64,000 nucleotides of DNA from Limnohabitans sp. MORI2. GTDB lineage: Bacteria > Pseudomonadota > Gammaproteobacteria > Burkholderiales > Burkholderiaceae_C. This document shows, piece after piece, positions 29,679 through 37,490 of the stretch. Numbering within the stretch: position 1 is the first letter of the stretch; each line of letters opens with the position of its first letter. The position numbers were made by a program, and so were the translations under genes. The notes under the pieces are model-generated. The model worked only from the letters and a program-made list of their open reading frames with translations, did not search any database and was not told the origin of the DNA. The stretch lies in the NCBI RefSeq assembly GCF_027925025.1, contig NZ_AP027058.1, positions 2,170,001-2,234,000 of the forward strand. The letters are read 5' to 3'.

Positions 29679-30316
29679 AAGCCAAATCGTTGCAAGACTT
29701 GGGCGCGATTCGCAAACAAGTGAATGACGCAGCCAAAGCAGCTGCCGCGGCCGAAGAAGCCCGCAAAGAAGCCGAGCGCCGCGCCGAGGCAGAGCGCAAT
29801 TTATTCACCCATGCTGTGGGTAACGTCAAACCCATCGCAGCAAAGCCCCGCGTGCTGATCACGCCACAACGCCCTGCCGCACGTCCCTTGCAACAAACGC
29901 TGGACGACCAAGCGGCCTTGATCGAGAGCATGAGCGACGAGTTTGATGTGAGCACCTTGCTCGACGTAGACGACCAACTGAGCTTTCGTCGCCCCGGCAT
30001 TGGAACCGACGTGACACGCAAACTACGCAAGGGCGAATGGAGCATTCAAGGCCAGCTTGACCTGCACGGTCTGCGTAGCGACGAAGCCCGCGAAGCCGTA
30101 GGCCAATTTGTGCGTGATGCCAAACGCATGGGCTGGCGTTGCGTGCGCGTGGTGCACGGCAAAGGCTTGGGCTCGCCCGGCAAAGAGCCAGTGCTCAAAA
30201 GCAAAGTACAGCGCTGGCTGGTACAAAAGCAAGAAGTGATTGCCTTTGTGCAAGCCAAGCCTTCGGACGGCGGTGCAGGGGCGTTGGTGGTGTTGCTGGG
30301 GCCAAGCGCCGCATAA
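29675..30316 (+). CDS. Smr-domain protein (MutS2-like nuclease domain)
   Basis: 213 residues with a GTG start overlapping the radC stop. An N-terminal alanine/glutamate-rich helical part (about 10-45, DAAKAAAAAEEARKEAERRA) precedes a C-terminal Smr domain (about 125-213) with the motifs LDLHGLRSDEAREAVGQF and VRVVHGKGLGSPG. Smr domains nick or cleave DNA or RNA. The protein resembles SmrA/YdaL. Coupling with radC is seen; a shared role in nucleic-acid repair is inference. Confidence 0.9.
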   Translation: MKAKSLQDLGAIRKQVNDAAKAAAAAEEARKEAERRAEAERNLFTHAVGNVKPIAAKPRVLITPQRPAARPLQQTLDDQAALIESMSDEFDVSTLLDVDDQLSFRRPGIGTDVTRKLRKGEWSIQGQLDLHGLRSDEAREAVGQFVRDAKRMGWRCVRVVHGKGLGSPGKEPVLKSKVQRWLVQKQEVIAFVQAKPSDGGAGALVVLLGPSAA

Positions 30317-30343
30317 ACCGCCAGCGCTTGCACAGCATTGACG

Positions 30344-30754
30344 TCAGAACGTGACGTCTCGGTTACGCATCCAATCTGCAGTTTGGAAAAAGCTGGCTTT
30401 CAAACGGGTGCGCAGCTCTTCGGGTACGTGTGTTTCACCCATCGCTTGGTCCATGCATGCGACCCACTGGTCGCGTTCTTTGATGCCGATGGAGAATGGC
30501 ATGTGGCGCATGCGCAAACGTGGATGACCGTGCTTTTCAATGTAGTAATCCGGGCCACCCAACCAACCGCACAAGAACATGAACAAGCGCTCGCGGGCGT
30601 TGGACAAATCAGGGCCGTGGGTTGCGCGCAGCTCTAGATATGCTGGCTCTAAATCCATCAAGTCGTAAAAACGATCCACCAATAGTTTGACGCGAGGCTC
30701 GCCCCCGATCCATTCAAACGGCGTATCAAAAGGTGGCTTTTCTTCGATTTGCAT
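30344..30754 (-). CDS. Group II truncated haemoglobin
   Basis: 136 residues, 2/2 globin fold: PFEWIGGEPRVKLLVDRFYDLM at the N-terminus, the proximal histidine H84 in LRMRHMPFSIG, and the group II tryptophan W97 in ERDQWVACMD. Such globins bind oxygen or nitric oxide and often have a detoxifying role. It is convergent with the Smr gene and on the same strand as the AlkD-like gene, whose stop lies 25 bases upstream. Confidence 0.93.
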   Translation of the reverse strand: MQIEEKPPFDTPFEWIGGEPRVKLLVDRFYDLMDLEPAYLELRATHGPDLSNARERLFMFLCGWLGGPDYYIEKHGHPRLRMRHMPFSIGIKERDQWVACMDQAMGETHVPEELRTRLKASFFQTADWMRNRDVTF

Positions 30755-30778
30755 AAGGCTGATTGTCGCGCCAATCGA

Positions 30779-31486
30779 TCAGGGTAAGGTCAAATGTTTG
30801 GCAGCTTCGCGTACCGTCAGGCCAGACAACCGTGTGCGGTGTTCCACCAAAAAGTGCGTCACAGCTTGTGGATTCCACCGTGCATAGTCGCGCAGAGCCC
30901 AGCCGATGGCTTTGCGGATGAAGAATTCTTTTTCCTCGGCCAGCTCCTGTGCATAGCCAAACAAGCGAGCACTGTCAGTGTCTAAGCGCCAACCGAGCTG
31001 GTGCAGCATGGCTGCTCGGCGTACCCAATGACTAGGGTGCTTGAGCCACGGGTCCATCACTCTGGCGGCATTGGGTTTTTGCTGCACGGCCACATGCATC
31101 ACCTCGGCGATGACCGCACTTAGGCCATCCACGGTTTCCCACCAAGGCTCGCGCAACAACAGTGCCTGTAGTGCAGGCAAATCATTCACACAGAGTTGCT
31201 GGCTGTGTTGACGCAGCAAATCCACCGCGGTGTAACGGTACTCACGTTCGGGTTTTTGCCACAGCAACTCAGCAGCGGCCAACAAATCAGCCGAGCTTTG
31301 CCACTGCACTTTGCCTATGCTTTTGGCCGCTGCGCGCCTAACGGGCGCTGGCAAACCCAAGAATTCAAACTGGTTGAGCAAGTAGGCTTTCATTTGCTCA
31401 GCCCTGACCGCATCAGCCAAAGGTGTGAGGGCGTGTTGAACCGCGAGCACAAACTGCTTGGGCTTCATGGCTTGCTTAGACGTCAT
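30779..31486 (-). CDS. DNA alkylation repair protein, AlkD-like HEAT repeat
   Basis: 235 residues from the ATG at 31486, 8 bases after the stop of the permease gene; the longer frame lies in that gene. All-helical with HEAT-like repeats: QMKAYLLNQFEFLGLPAPVRR, YRYTAVDLLRQHSQQL, PSHWVRRAAMLHQLGW and FFIRKAIGWALRDYARWNPQAVTHFL. That last block is diagnostic of the AlkD family, glycosylases that excise bulky or positively charged alkylated bases. It probably shares a transcript with the upstream permease and fdhD. Confidence 0.88.
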   Translation of the reverse strand: MTSKQAMKPKQFVLAVQHALTPLADAVRAEQMKAYLLNQFEFLGLPAPVRRAAAKSIGKVQWQSSADLLAAAELLWQKPEREYRYTAVDLLRQHSQQLCVNDLPALQALLLREPWWETVDGLSAVIAEVMHVAVQQKPNAARVMDPWLKHPSHWVRRAAMLHQLGWRLDTDSARLFGYAQELAEEKEFFIRKAIGWALRDYARWNPQAVTHFLVEHRTRLSGLTVREAAKHLTLP

Positions 31487-31494
31487 CGCCACCT

Positions 31495-34140
31495 TCAAGA
31501 CGCTTGCCGCAAGGTCTGCACCACGGGGCGGCGCAGCACATCGCGCAAGCCCCACCAGCCTGCGGCCAAGGCCAGTAACGCACCCACCATGGCCCCAAGC
31601 AAAGGCACCCATAGGCTGGCCGTCCATTCAAACTCAAACGCAAAGCGGGCTAACCCCCAGCCCATCAACATGGCCACACAGGTGGCCAGCAAACCAGCCA
31701 GTGCGCCAATGCCTGCCAACTCGGCGCGTTGCACATTGGCCAGCAGTTGATTCGATGCACCCAAGGCGCGAAGCACCGCGTATTCACGCGCACGTTCTTC
31801 ACGCGTCGCCGTCACTGCCGCAAACAACACCACCAGACCCGCTGCCAAAGTGAACAAGAACAAAAACTCCACCGCACGCACCACTTGACCGAGCACGCTT
31901 TGCACTTGATTCAAGGTCGCGCCCATGTCTACATTGGTGACGTTGGGAAAACGGTTGATGAGTTGGTTGTCAAACGATGGTGTGGGCTTGTCCGTCGCGA
32001 CCGCGCGCTGTGGTGCACGGAAAGCCGCGATGTAAGTGGTGGGCACATCAAAACCAGCACCGGTGGTCATTCGGCTGACGGGATACATGACAAAGAAGTT
32101 GGCACGCATCGAAGCCCAGTCCACACGCCGCACAGAGGTGATGCGTGCTTCGTGCAATACACCGGCCATGTCAAAGCGCAAGGTATCCCCCAGTTTGAGT
32201 TTCAAAGTTTTGGCAATGCCTTCTTCAATGCTCAAACCATCTGCTTCTTCCGCTTGCCACGCGCCCGCGACCACTGTGTTGTGTTCAGGCCTGTCGGCGC
32301 TAAAGGACACATTGAACTCTCGGTCTACCAAACGCTGGGCACGCTCTTCGGTGTAACTGTCAGGCGTGACAGTGTTGCCGTTCACTGCCACCAAACGTGC
32401 GCGAATCATGGGGTACCAGTCGAGCTTGCTCACACCGGCATCGCGCAGGGTTTGCAAAAATGTATCGGTTTGTGTGGGCTGGATGTTGATGACAAAACGA
32501 TTGGGGGCATCCACTGGCGTCGCATTGCGCCAGCTACTGATGAGATCGGTACGCAGCAACACCAACAAAGCCAGCGCCAACAAGCCAACGGCCAGCGCAC
32601 TCACCTGCACCATGGCATAGACGGGGCGGGCACTCACCTGTCGTGTCGCCAGCATCAACCAAGGCGGCGCACTCCCCTCCACCACGCTGCGGCGCAACAC
32701 CTGCACGGCCAACCAAGCCATGCCCGCAAACAACAACACTGCAGCTGCCCCCCCCCCCACCACCATGAGGCCGAGTTTCAAATCACGGCTCACCGCAATC
32801 AACAACAGTGCAAAACCTGCCAAGCCTAAGGCCCACACACTGAGCGTCGTGGCCTTGAGCTCACCCACATCGCGGCGTATCACGCGCAAGGGTGGCACGC
32901 TGGCCAGTTGCAACACGGGCGGCAAACCAAATGCAAGCAACAAAGTCAGACCAGCACCTAGTCCATACACCACGGGCCACATACTTGGCGCAGGCAAAGC
33001 CGTCTCGACCAAACCTTTGAGCAACGCCACGAACACCAAATGCACGGCATAACCCAAAGCCAAACCCAACGCGCTGGCAAACGTGCCAACCCACACAAAC
33101 TCTGCGGAGTACGACAACGCAATATGGCGTTGACTCAGACCCAACACACGCAGCATGGCGCAGTCATCCAAATGACGTGCAGCAAATGCGCGTGCGGCCA
33201 GGGCCACTGCCACGGCACTGAGCAAAGCAGCGAGTAACGCCACGAGGTTCAAAAACTTACCCGCACGATCCAAGGTCTGGCGCATCTCAGGGCGACCTGC
33301 TTCGAGCGACTCCACACGCACGCCACGCACCTCTGGTTTTTTACTCTCGGCTTCAGCCCATGCCAAAAAGTTTTGAGTCGCGTTGTCTGCGCCAACCACG
33401 GCGTAACGCCATGTGACGCGACTGGCGGGCTGAACCAAGGCGGTAGCTTCCAGATCAACCGCGTTCATCAACACACGCGGCGCGAAATTCATGAAACCCG
33501 CGCCACGGTCGGGCTCATTCACCAACACGCGGCTGATGCGCAAACGGTTGTTGCCAAGCAACACGCTGTCGCCCACATCAAGGCCCAAGGCTTCTAAGCC
33601 TGAAACCTCCATCCACACCTCGCCACGCGCTGGAATACCTTTGATTTTTTCAGCCCCCAACTTGCCGCCGTCTTGAATGAGGTTGGTGCTGTCATGGTTG
33701 AGTTCAAGCTGCGCAGCAGCCAAGCTGCTAGCCACTGTGAGTTCACCACGCAAAGGGTAGCCCGCCTCCACGGCTTTGAGCGCTACCAAACGGCTGTTGC
33801 TCTCCGCACCGCTTTGCGCTTGTCCACGCGCCATGGTGGGAAAACTCAATGTCGTTACGCCTTGCAAGCCTTCAGCTTTGGCGCGCTGCACGATGTGTGC
33901 GGGCGTGGCTTGGTCGCTCACCACCACCACATCGCCCCCCAAGAGTTGGCGTGCATCACGTTGCAAACCACCATTCAATCGGTCCGCCAAAAAACTCACC
34001 GAGCTGAGTGCGGCCACGCCCAATGCCACCGCCACGACTAACAAGCGAAGCTCGCCCGCACGCGCGTCACGCCATAACGTGCGCCAAGCCTGCGTCCACC
34101 ATGTCACGCCCGTGGACACCATGTGCTTGCCTTGACTCAT
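31495..34140 (-). CDS. Large FtsX/MacB-type ABC permease (YbbP-like)
   Basis: 881 residues. An N-terminal helix (LLVVAVALGVAALSSVSFLADR) and two FtsX domains, each with three helices after a large periplasmic domain, match the YbbP family, which pairs with an ATPase (YbbA) whose gene is not next to it. The function is probably export of lipid or hydrophobic substrates (inferred from family). The start overlaps the fdhD stop by 4 bases (ATGA). Oddity: the coding strand holds 11 consecutive G (forward 32748-32758) within VVGGGAAAVLL, a tract prone to slippage; the frame is intact here. Confidence 0.88.
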   Translation of the reverse strand: MSQGKHMVSTGVTWWTQAWRTLWRDARAGELRLLVVAVALGVAALSSVSFLADRLNGGLQRDARQLLGGDVVVVSDQATPAHIVQRAKAEGLQGVTTLSFPTMARGQAQSGAESNSRLVALKAVEAGYPLRGELTVASSLAAAQLELNHDSTNLIQDGGKLGAEKIKGIPARGEVWMEVSGLEALGLDVGDSVLLGNNRLRISRVLVNEPDRGAGFMNFAPRVLMNAVDLEATALVQPASRVTWRYAVVGADNATQNFLAWAEAESKKPEVRGVRVESLEAGRPEMRQTLDRAGKFLNLVALLAALLSAVAVALAARAFAARHLDDCAMLRVLGLSQRHIALSYSAEFVWVGTFASALGLALGYAVHLVFVALLKGLVETALPAPSMWPVVYGLGAGLTLLLAFGLPPVLQLASVPPLRVIRRDVGELKATTLSVWALGLAGFALLLIAVSRDLKLGLMVVGGGAAAVLLFAGMAWLAVQVLRRSVVEGSAPPWLMLATRQVSARPVYAMVQVSALAVGLLALALLVLLRTDLISSWRNATPVDAPNRFVINIQPTQTDTFLQTLRDAGVSKLDWYPMIRARLVAVNGNTVTPDSYTEERAQRLVDREFNVSFSADRPEHNTVVAGAWQAEEADGLSIEEGIAKTLKLKLGDTLRFDMAGVLHEARITSVRRVDWASMRANFFVMYPVSRMTTGAGFDVPTTYIAAFRAPQRAVATDKPTPSFDNQLINRFPNVTNVDMGATLNQVQSVLGQVVRAVEFLFLFTLAAGLVVLFAAVTATREERAREYAVLRALGASNQLLANVQRAELAGIGALAGLLATCVAMLMGWGLARFAFEFEWTASLWVPLLGAMVGALLALAAGWWGLRDVLRRPVVQTLRQAS
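32748..32758 (-). repeat. Homopolymer tract of 11 G inside the YbbP-like gene
   Basis: Eleven C in a row on the forward strand (G on the coding strand), located in the coding region for VVGGGAAA. It is the longest G/C homopolymer I noticed in the window. A change of one or two bases would frameshift the permease, so the tract may act as a phase-variation switch or be a sequencing artefact. Confidence 0.9.
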
Positions 34141-35015
34141 GCGTTGTGCACCTTGTGCACGCCACCCACAGCCAGTTCAGGCTGCAACAGCAAACGCTCG
34201 TTCGCGGTGTAGGCAAGAAAGTGTTTGTTCGTCGCGCGGCCAATCGTGCACAAATTCAAACGGTTGGCCACGTCAAATCCCATTTGTGTGATGCCGCTGC
34301 GCGACACCACCACGGCCACGCCCATTTGTGCGGACTTCATCACCATCTCGCTGGTCAAACGGCCTGTGGTGTAAAAAATTGAATCGACATTGGCCGTCAC
34401 GCCATTCATCCACATCCATCCGGCGATGGTGTCGATGGCGTTGTGACGCCCCACGTCTTCTACAAACATTTGCATGCGCTCACCATCGAATAAAGCGCAA
34501 CCATGCACCGAGCCTGCAGACTTGTACGTGGTTTCTTGCAAGCGAATGGCATTGAGCACGGCATACAAACGCGCTTGGCTGATGCGTGCATCGGGCAATT
34601 CCAATGTGTCTATCTCAGCCATCAAATCACCAAACACACTGCCCTGGCCGCAACCCGTGGTGACCACGCGTTTTTCGGTGCGGGTCGCAATGTCAGCAAT
34701 GCCGTGGCGCGTTTTGACAGCAGCCACGCCTGCGCCATCTTCGCCGGCATCCCAATCGACCGTGATGGACTCGACCTCACTGACATCGTTCACCAAACGC
34801 TGGTTGCGCAAATAGCCCAACACCAACAACTCGGGATGTTCACCCAAGGTCATGAGCGTGACAATTTCGCGCTTGTCCACATACACCGTGAGCGCACGCT
34901 CGGCAGGAATGGACACCTGCTCGTGCACGCCGTGCTCGTTGACGACATCGATATGACGGGTCAATTCGGTTTTAGCTTGAGTGAGGTGCGGCAGCACAGA
35001 AGAATCTAAGGACAT
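34137..35015 (-). CDS. fdhD: Formate dehydrogenase accessory sulfurtransferase FdhD
   Basis: 292 residues. FdhD transfers sulfur from IscS to the molybdenum/tungsten bis-MGD cofactor, needed for formate dehydrogenase activity. Motifs: HPELLVLGYLRNQRL, the cysteine loop VVTTGCGQGSVFGD with C122, SAGSVHGCALFD, VEDVGRHNAIDTIAG and SEMVMKSAQMG. The usual CxxC is reduced to one cysteine at this loop, a form I recall from other betaproteobacteria. It lies downstream of the FDH subunits behind a terminator and is coupled to the large permease by overlap. Confidence 0.93.
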   Translation of the reverse strand: MSLDSSVLPHLTQAKTELTRHIDVVNEHGVHEQVSIPAERALTVYVDKREIVTLMTLGEHPELLVLGYLRNQRLVNDVSEVESITVDWDAGEDGAGVAAVKTRHGIADIATRTEKRVVTTGCGQGSVFGDLMAEIDTLELPDARISQARLYAVLNAIRLQETTYKSAGSVHGCALFDGERMQMFVEDVGRHNAIDTIAGWMWMNGVTANVDSIFYTTGRLTSEMVMKSAQMGVAVVVSRSGITQMGFDVANRLNLCTIGRATNKHFLAYTANERLLLQPELAVGGVHKVHNA

Positions 35016-35033
35016 AAGCTGAGTAGGCTACAA

Positions 35034-35064
35034 CAAAAAGGGCCGCCACCTTGCGGTGCGGCCC
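35034..35064 (-). terminator. Rho-independent terminator after the FDH cluster
   Basis: Read on the reverse strand: GGGCCGCACC-GCAA-GGTGGCGGCCC (one bulged base), then TTTTTGTTG. It follows the Ala-rich protein gene and separates it from fdhD, whose start lies 19 bases beyond. Confidence 0.85.
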
Positions 35065-35087
35065 AATGAACAGCAAGGCTGTATGGG

Positions 35088-35453
35088 TTACTTTTTCACC
35101 GGTGCAGCGGGCGCTACAGCTTTCGCAGGTGCGGCTGCCACAGCTGGGGCCGAAGCGGCAGCGGCTGGTGCAGAAGCGGCGGCCTCTGGTGGTGTGTAAA
35201 CAAACTTGCCAGGGTCAGCACAAGGCGGTGTGGCCTCGGGCTTGCCAGCTTTTGCTTTGTTTGTTTTTTGCACATGCGCTGCCACTTTGTCTTGCGACTT
35301 GCACAGCAAGTAGGCATCCACTTTGGCTGTGTGCGCTGTTTTGGCTTTGGCTTCCTCAGCCTTGGCTTTGGCTTCGTCACTCAGAGGTGGCAATTTGGCA
35401 AAGGCCGTGGCGCTGACAGCGGCCAAGATCAGTGCAAAGAGTGCTTTGTTCAT
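35088..35453 (-). CDS. Alanine-rich secreted protein of the FDH cluster
   Basis: 121 residues from the ATG at 35453 with a GGAGAAT ribosome binding site. A signal peptide (ALFALILAAVSATAFA) is followed by a Lys/Ala/Glu helix (LSDEAKAKAEEAKAKTAHTAKVDAYLLC), two cysteines (DAYLLCKSQ and TPPCADPGKF) and a low-complexity Ala-Pro tail (about 88-121, PEAAASAPAAAASAPAVAAA) ending in KK. It is the last gene of the FDH run before the terminator, 23 bases after fdh gamma. Function unknown; periplasmic location is inferred. Confidence 0.75.
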   Translation of the reverse strand: MNKALFALILAAVSATAFAKLPPLSDEAKAKAEEAKAKTAHTAKVDAYLLCKSQDKVAAHVQKTNKAKAGKPEATPPCADPGKFVYTPPEAAASAPAAAASAPAVAAAPAKAVAPAAPVKK

Positions 35454-35475
35454 GCTTATTCTCCTATTCAGCGCG

Positions 35476-36615
35476 TCAAACATGCGCTGTGGTGCCCGAA
35501 GCTTCTTCGGAGCGGTGAGCTGGAATCTTGCCAGCCTTGATGTCGTCGTGCCAAAGTTCGTGATGCTCTTTGGCCCATGTTTCATCCACATAACCGGTTT
35601 TCATGGCTTTGTAGGCGCCTTCCATGCCAATGGTGCCCATGTATATGTGTCCCATGAACATGGCCATCATCAACACGGTTGCCACTGCGTGAATCATGTG
35701 CGCCATTTGCATGGTGCTGCGCTCGTACACAAGGAAAGGAATGACTTTATCCAGCACCAAGCCAGACGCCACCACCACTAAGCCGAGGCCAAACACACCC
35801 GCCCAAAACACCACTTTTTCGCCTGCATTGAAACGGTGTGAAGGGACTTCTTTGCCGCTAAGCAGACCACCGCCCTTGAGAATCCAAGTGATGTCTTCCT
35901 TGCTTGGCAAGTTGTCTTTCACAAACGTGATGAACACGATGGTGAGCGACACCGCGAAGAGAGGACCAGCAAAGTTGTGCGCGTTTTTCAGCATGTAAGT
36001 GATCCAGCCAAACAGCGTGTCGCCAATGATGGGCTGAATGATGAACTTGCCAAACGCCATGGTGAGGCCAGACAACGCCAACACCACAAAGGCAATGGCA
36101 TTGACCCAGTGGGCTGAACGCTCGAATGGTGTGAAGCGTTCAATCTCCACGCCGGTGGGCGCACCGTGCATCATGATCATGCCCTTGCGCCAATAGAACA
36201 AGGCGATCGCGCCAAACACGATCAGGAGCAACGAACCACCATAAGGGATGATCCAGTTGTTGCGCACTTGCCGCCATGCTTCGCCACCGTTGGTGAGGCG
36301 TGAGCCAGGGTACTGAACGAAAGGTTGAATCAACACACCCGCCTCTGGGGCTTGTGACTTGGGCAAGCTGCTGTAGCCTTCCACGCCTTTGCCCACATCA
36401 CGCCACATGGGCGCGTTGTTGCCGGGCTGGACTTTGCCACGTTCGCCATTGGTTTGCTCGGCGTAGCCAGGCGAATCGCTGGCGTCAGGCTTGACGTCTT
36501 GAATGTTCACGCTCTGCACAGCGGGGGCTGCTGCAGGCGTTTTGTCTTGTGCCACCGCCGACAGTGCAAACACTGTCAACGCTGCACACAACACCGATTG
36601 AAAAGAGCGGTACAT
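35476..36615 (-). CDS. Formate dehydrogenase gamma subunit (cytochrome b)
   Basis: 379 residues. A signal peptide (SVLCAALTVFALSAVAQ) and a periplasmic stretch of about 100 residues precede a FdnI/FdoI-type cytochrome b with four or five membrane helices: LLLIVFGAIALFYW, SAHWVNAIAFVVLALSGLTMAFG (haem-ligand H), FAGPLFAVSLTIVFITFV and MAHMIHAVATVLMMAMFMGHIYMG (haem ligands). It passes electrons from the beta subunit to quinone. The long periplasmic N-terminal extension is typical of the FDH3-type gamma subunits and not of E. coli FdnI. Confidence 0.92.
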   Translation of the reverse strand: MYRSFQSVLCAALTVFALSAVAQDKTPAAAPAVQSVNIQDVKPDASDSPGYAEQTNGERGKVQPGNNAPMWRDVGKGVEGYSSLPKSQAPEAGVLIQPFVQYPGSRLTNGGEAWRQVRNNWIIPYGGSLLLIVFGAIALFYWRKGMIMMHGAPTGVEIERFTPFERSAHWVNAIAFVVLALSGLTMAFGKFIIQPIIGDTLFGWITYMLKNAHNFAGPLFAVSLTIVFITFVKDNLPSKEDITWILKGGGLLSGKEVPSHRFNAGEKVVFWAGVFGLGLVVVASGLVLDKVIPFLVYERSTMQMAHMIHAVATVLMMAMFMGHIYMGTIGMEGAYKAMKTGYVDETWAKEHHELWHDDIKAGKIPAHRSEEASGTTAHV

Positions 36616-36630
36616 GATGTGCCCCTTGGT

Positions 36631-36852
36631 TTACGGTGCGCGACTGTTGTCGTTTTGGCCGTATTGAGCGCGAGCGCGCAGGTGTTGCTCCCAGCTGTTT
36701 TTGTCGCCGGCGGTCCACCCCGTCGCCACGAACGCATTCTCAGCACCACTAAAGGCTGTGGCATCTTTTTTGGTACCAAGGGTTTGAGCTTTCTCACCGC
36801 AAGCAGTGAGTGCGGCCACGCTGAGCACCATGAGTGAAAGGCGTTTCATCAT
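36631..36852 (-). CDS. Small lipoprotein of the FDH operon
   Basis: 73 residues (or 72 from the second of two adjacent ATGs). The leader RLSLMVLSVAALTAC ends in a lipobox at C18. The mature 55 residues (GEKAQTLGTKKDATAFSG, then GWTAGDKNSWEQHLRARAQYGQNDNSRAP) are hydrophilic and have a Trp-rich middle. The start overlaps the fdh beta stop and the gene lies 15 bases before fdh gamma, so it is made with the complex. I recognise no family; it may be an accessory or assembly factor. Confidence 0.72.
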   Translation of the reverse strand: MMKRLSLMVLSVAALTACGEKAQTLGTKKDATAFSGAENAFVATGWTAGDKNSWEQHLRARAQYGQNDNSRAP

Positions 36853-37478
36853 TTCTTCACTCCTTCGACCTTGGCAGGCGCTTGACCGGCTTGCTTAGAG
36901 CCGTAAGCCGTACCCCAGCCCCACACTTCAGCACCCTTGTTGCGTTTGACCACACGGTTGCGGAAGATGTCGGCCACCACGTCGCCGTCACCAGCGAGCA
37001 AGGCTTTGGTCGAGCACATTTCGGCGCACGCAGGCAATTTGCCTTCGGCCAAACGGTTGCGACCGTATTTTTCAAACTCGGCTTGGCTGCCGTTGGCTTC
37101 TGGGCCGCCGGCGCAGAACGTGCACTTGTCCATCTTGCCGCGCACACCAAAGGTGCCCTGGCTTGGGAACTGAGGTGCGCCAAATGGGCAAGCGTATGAG
37201 CAGTAGCCGCAACCGATGCACACATCTTTGTCGTGCAAGACCACACCTTCGTCGGTCTTGTAGAAGCAGTTCACAGGACAAACCGCCATACAAGGCGCGT
37301 CTGAACAATGCATACAAGCGACTGAGATGGATTTCTCACCGGGTACGCCGTCGTTCAAGGTGACCACACGGCGACGGTTCACACCCCATGGAACTTCGTG
37401 TTCGTTTTTACAAGCGGTGACGCAACCGTTGCACTCGATGCAACGCTCAGCGTCACAGATAAATTTCATGCGTGCCAT
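36849..37478 (-). CDS. Formate dehydrogenase beta subunit (four [4Fe-4S])
   Basis: 209 residues with four ferredoxin-type cysteine clusters: CIECNGCVTACKNEH, CMHCSDAPCMAVCPV, CIGCGYCSYACPFGAP and CTFCAGG...CAEMC. It carries electrons from the alpha subunit to cytochrome b gamma. No signal peptide; it would be exported with the Tat-targeted alpha subunit. The C-terminal membrane helix of FdnH is absent, as in FDH3-type enzymes. The ORF lies 12 bases after alpha. Confidence 0.94.
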   Translation of the reverse strand: MARMKFICDAERCIECNGCVTACKNEHEVPWGVNRRRVVTLNDGVPGEKSISVACMHCSDAPCMAVCPVNCFYKTDEGVVLHDKDVCIGCGYCSYACPFGAPQFPSQGTFGVRGKMDKCTFCAGGPEANGSQAEFEKYGRNRLAEGKLPACAEMCSTKALLAGDGDVVADIFRNRVVKRNKGAEVWGWGTAYGSKQAGQAPAKVEGVKK

Positions 37479-37490
37479 ATCAATTTCTCC

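Noticed and set aside
30340..30358. GACGTCA-N5-TGACGTC dyad at the 3' end of the truncated haemoglobin gene
   Set aside because: It has no T-run and lies mostly over the last codons and stop, so terminator or operator function is not supported.
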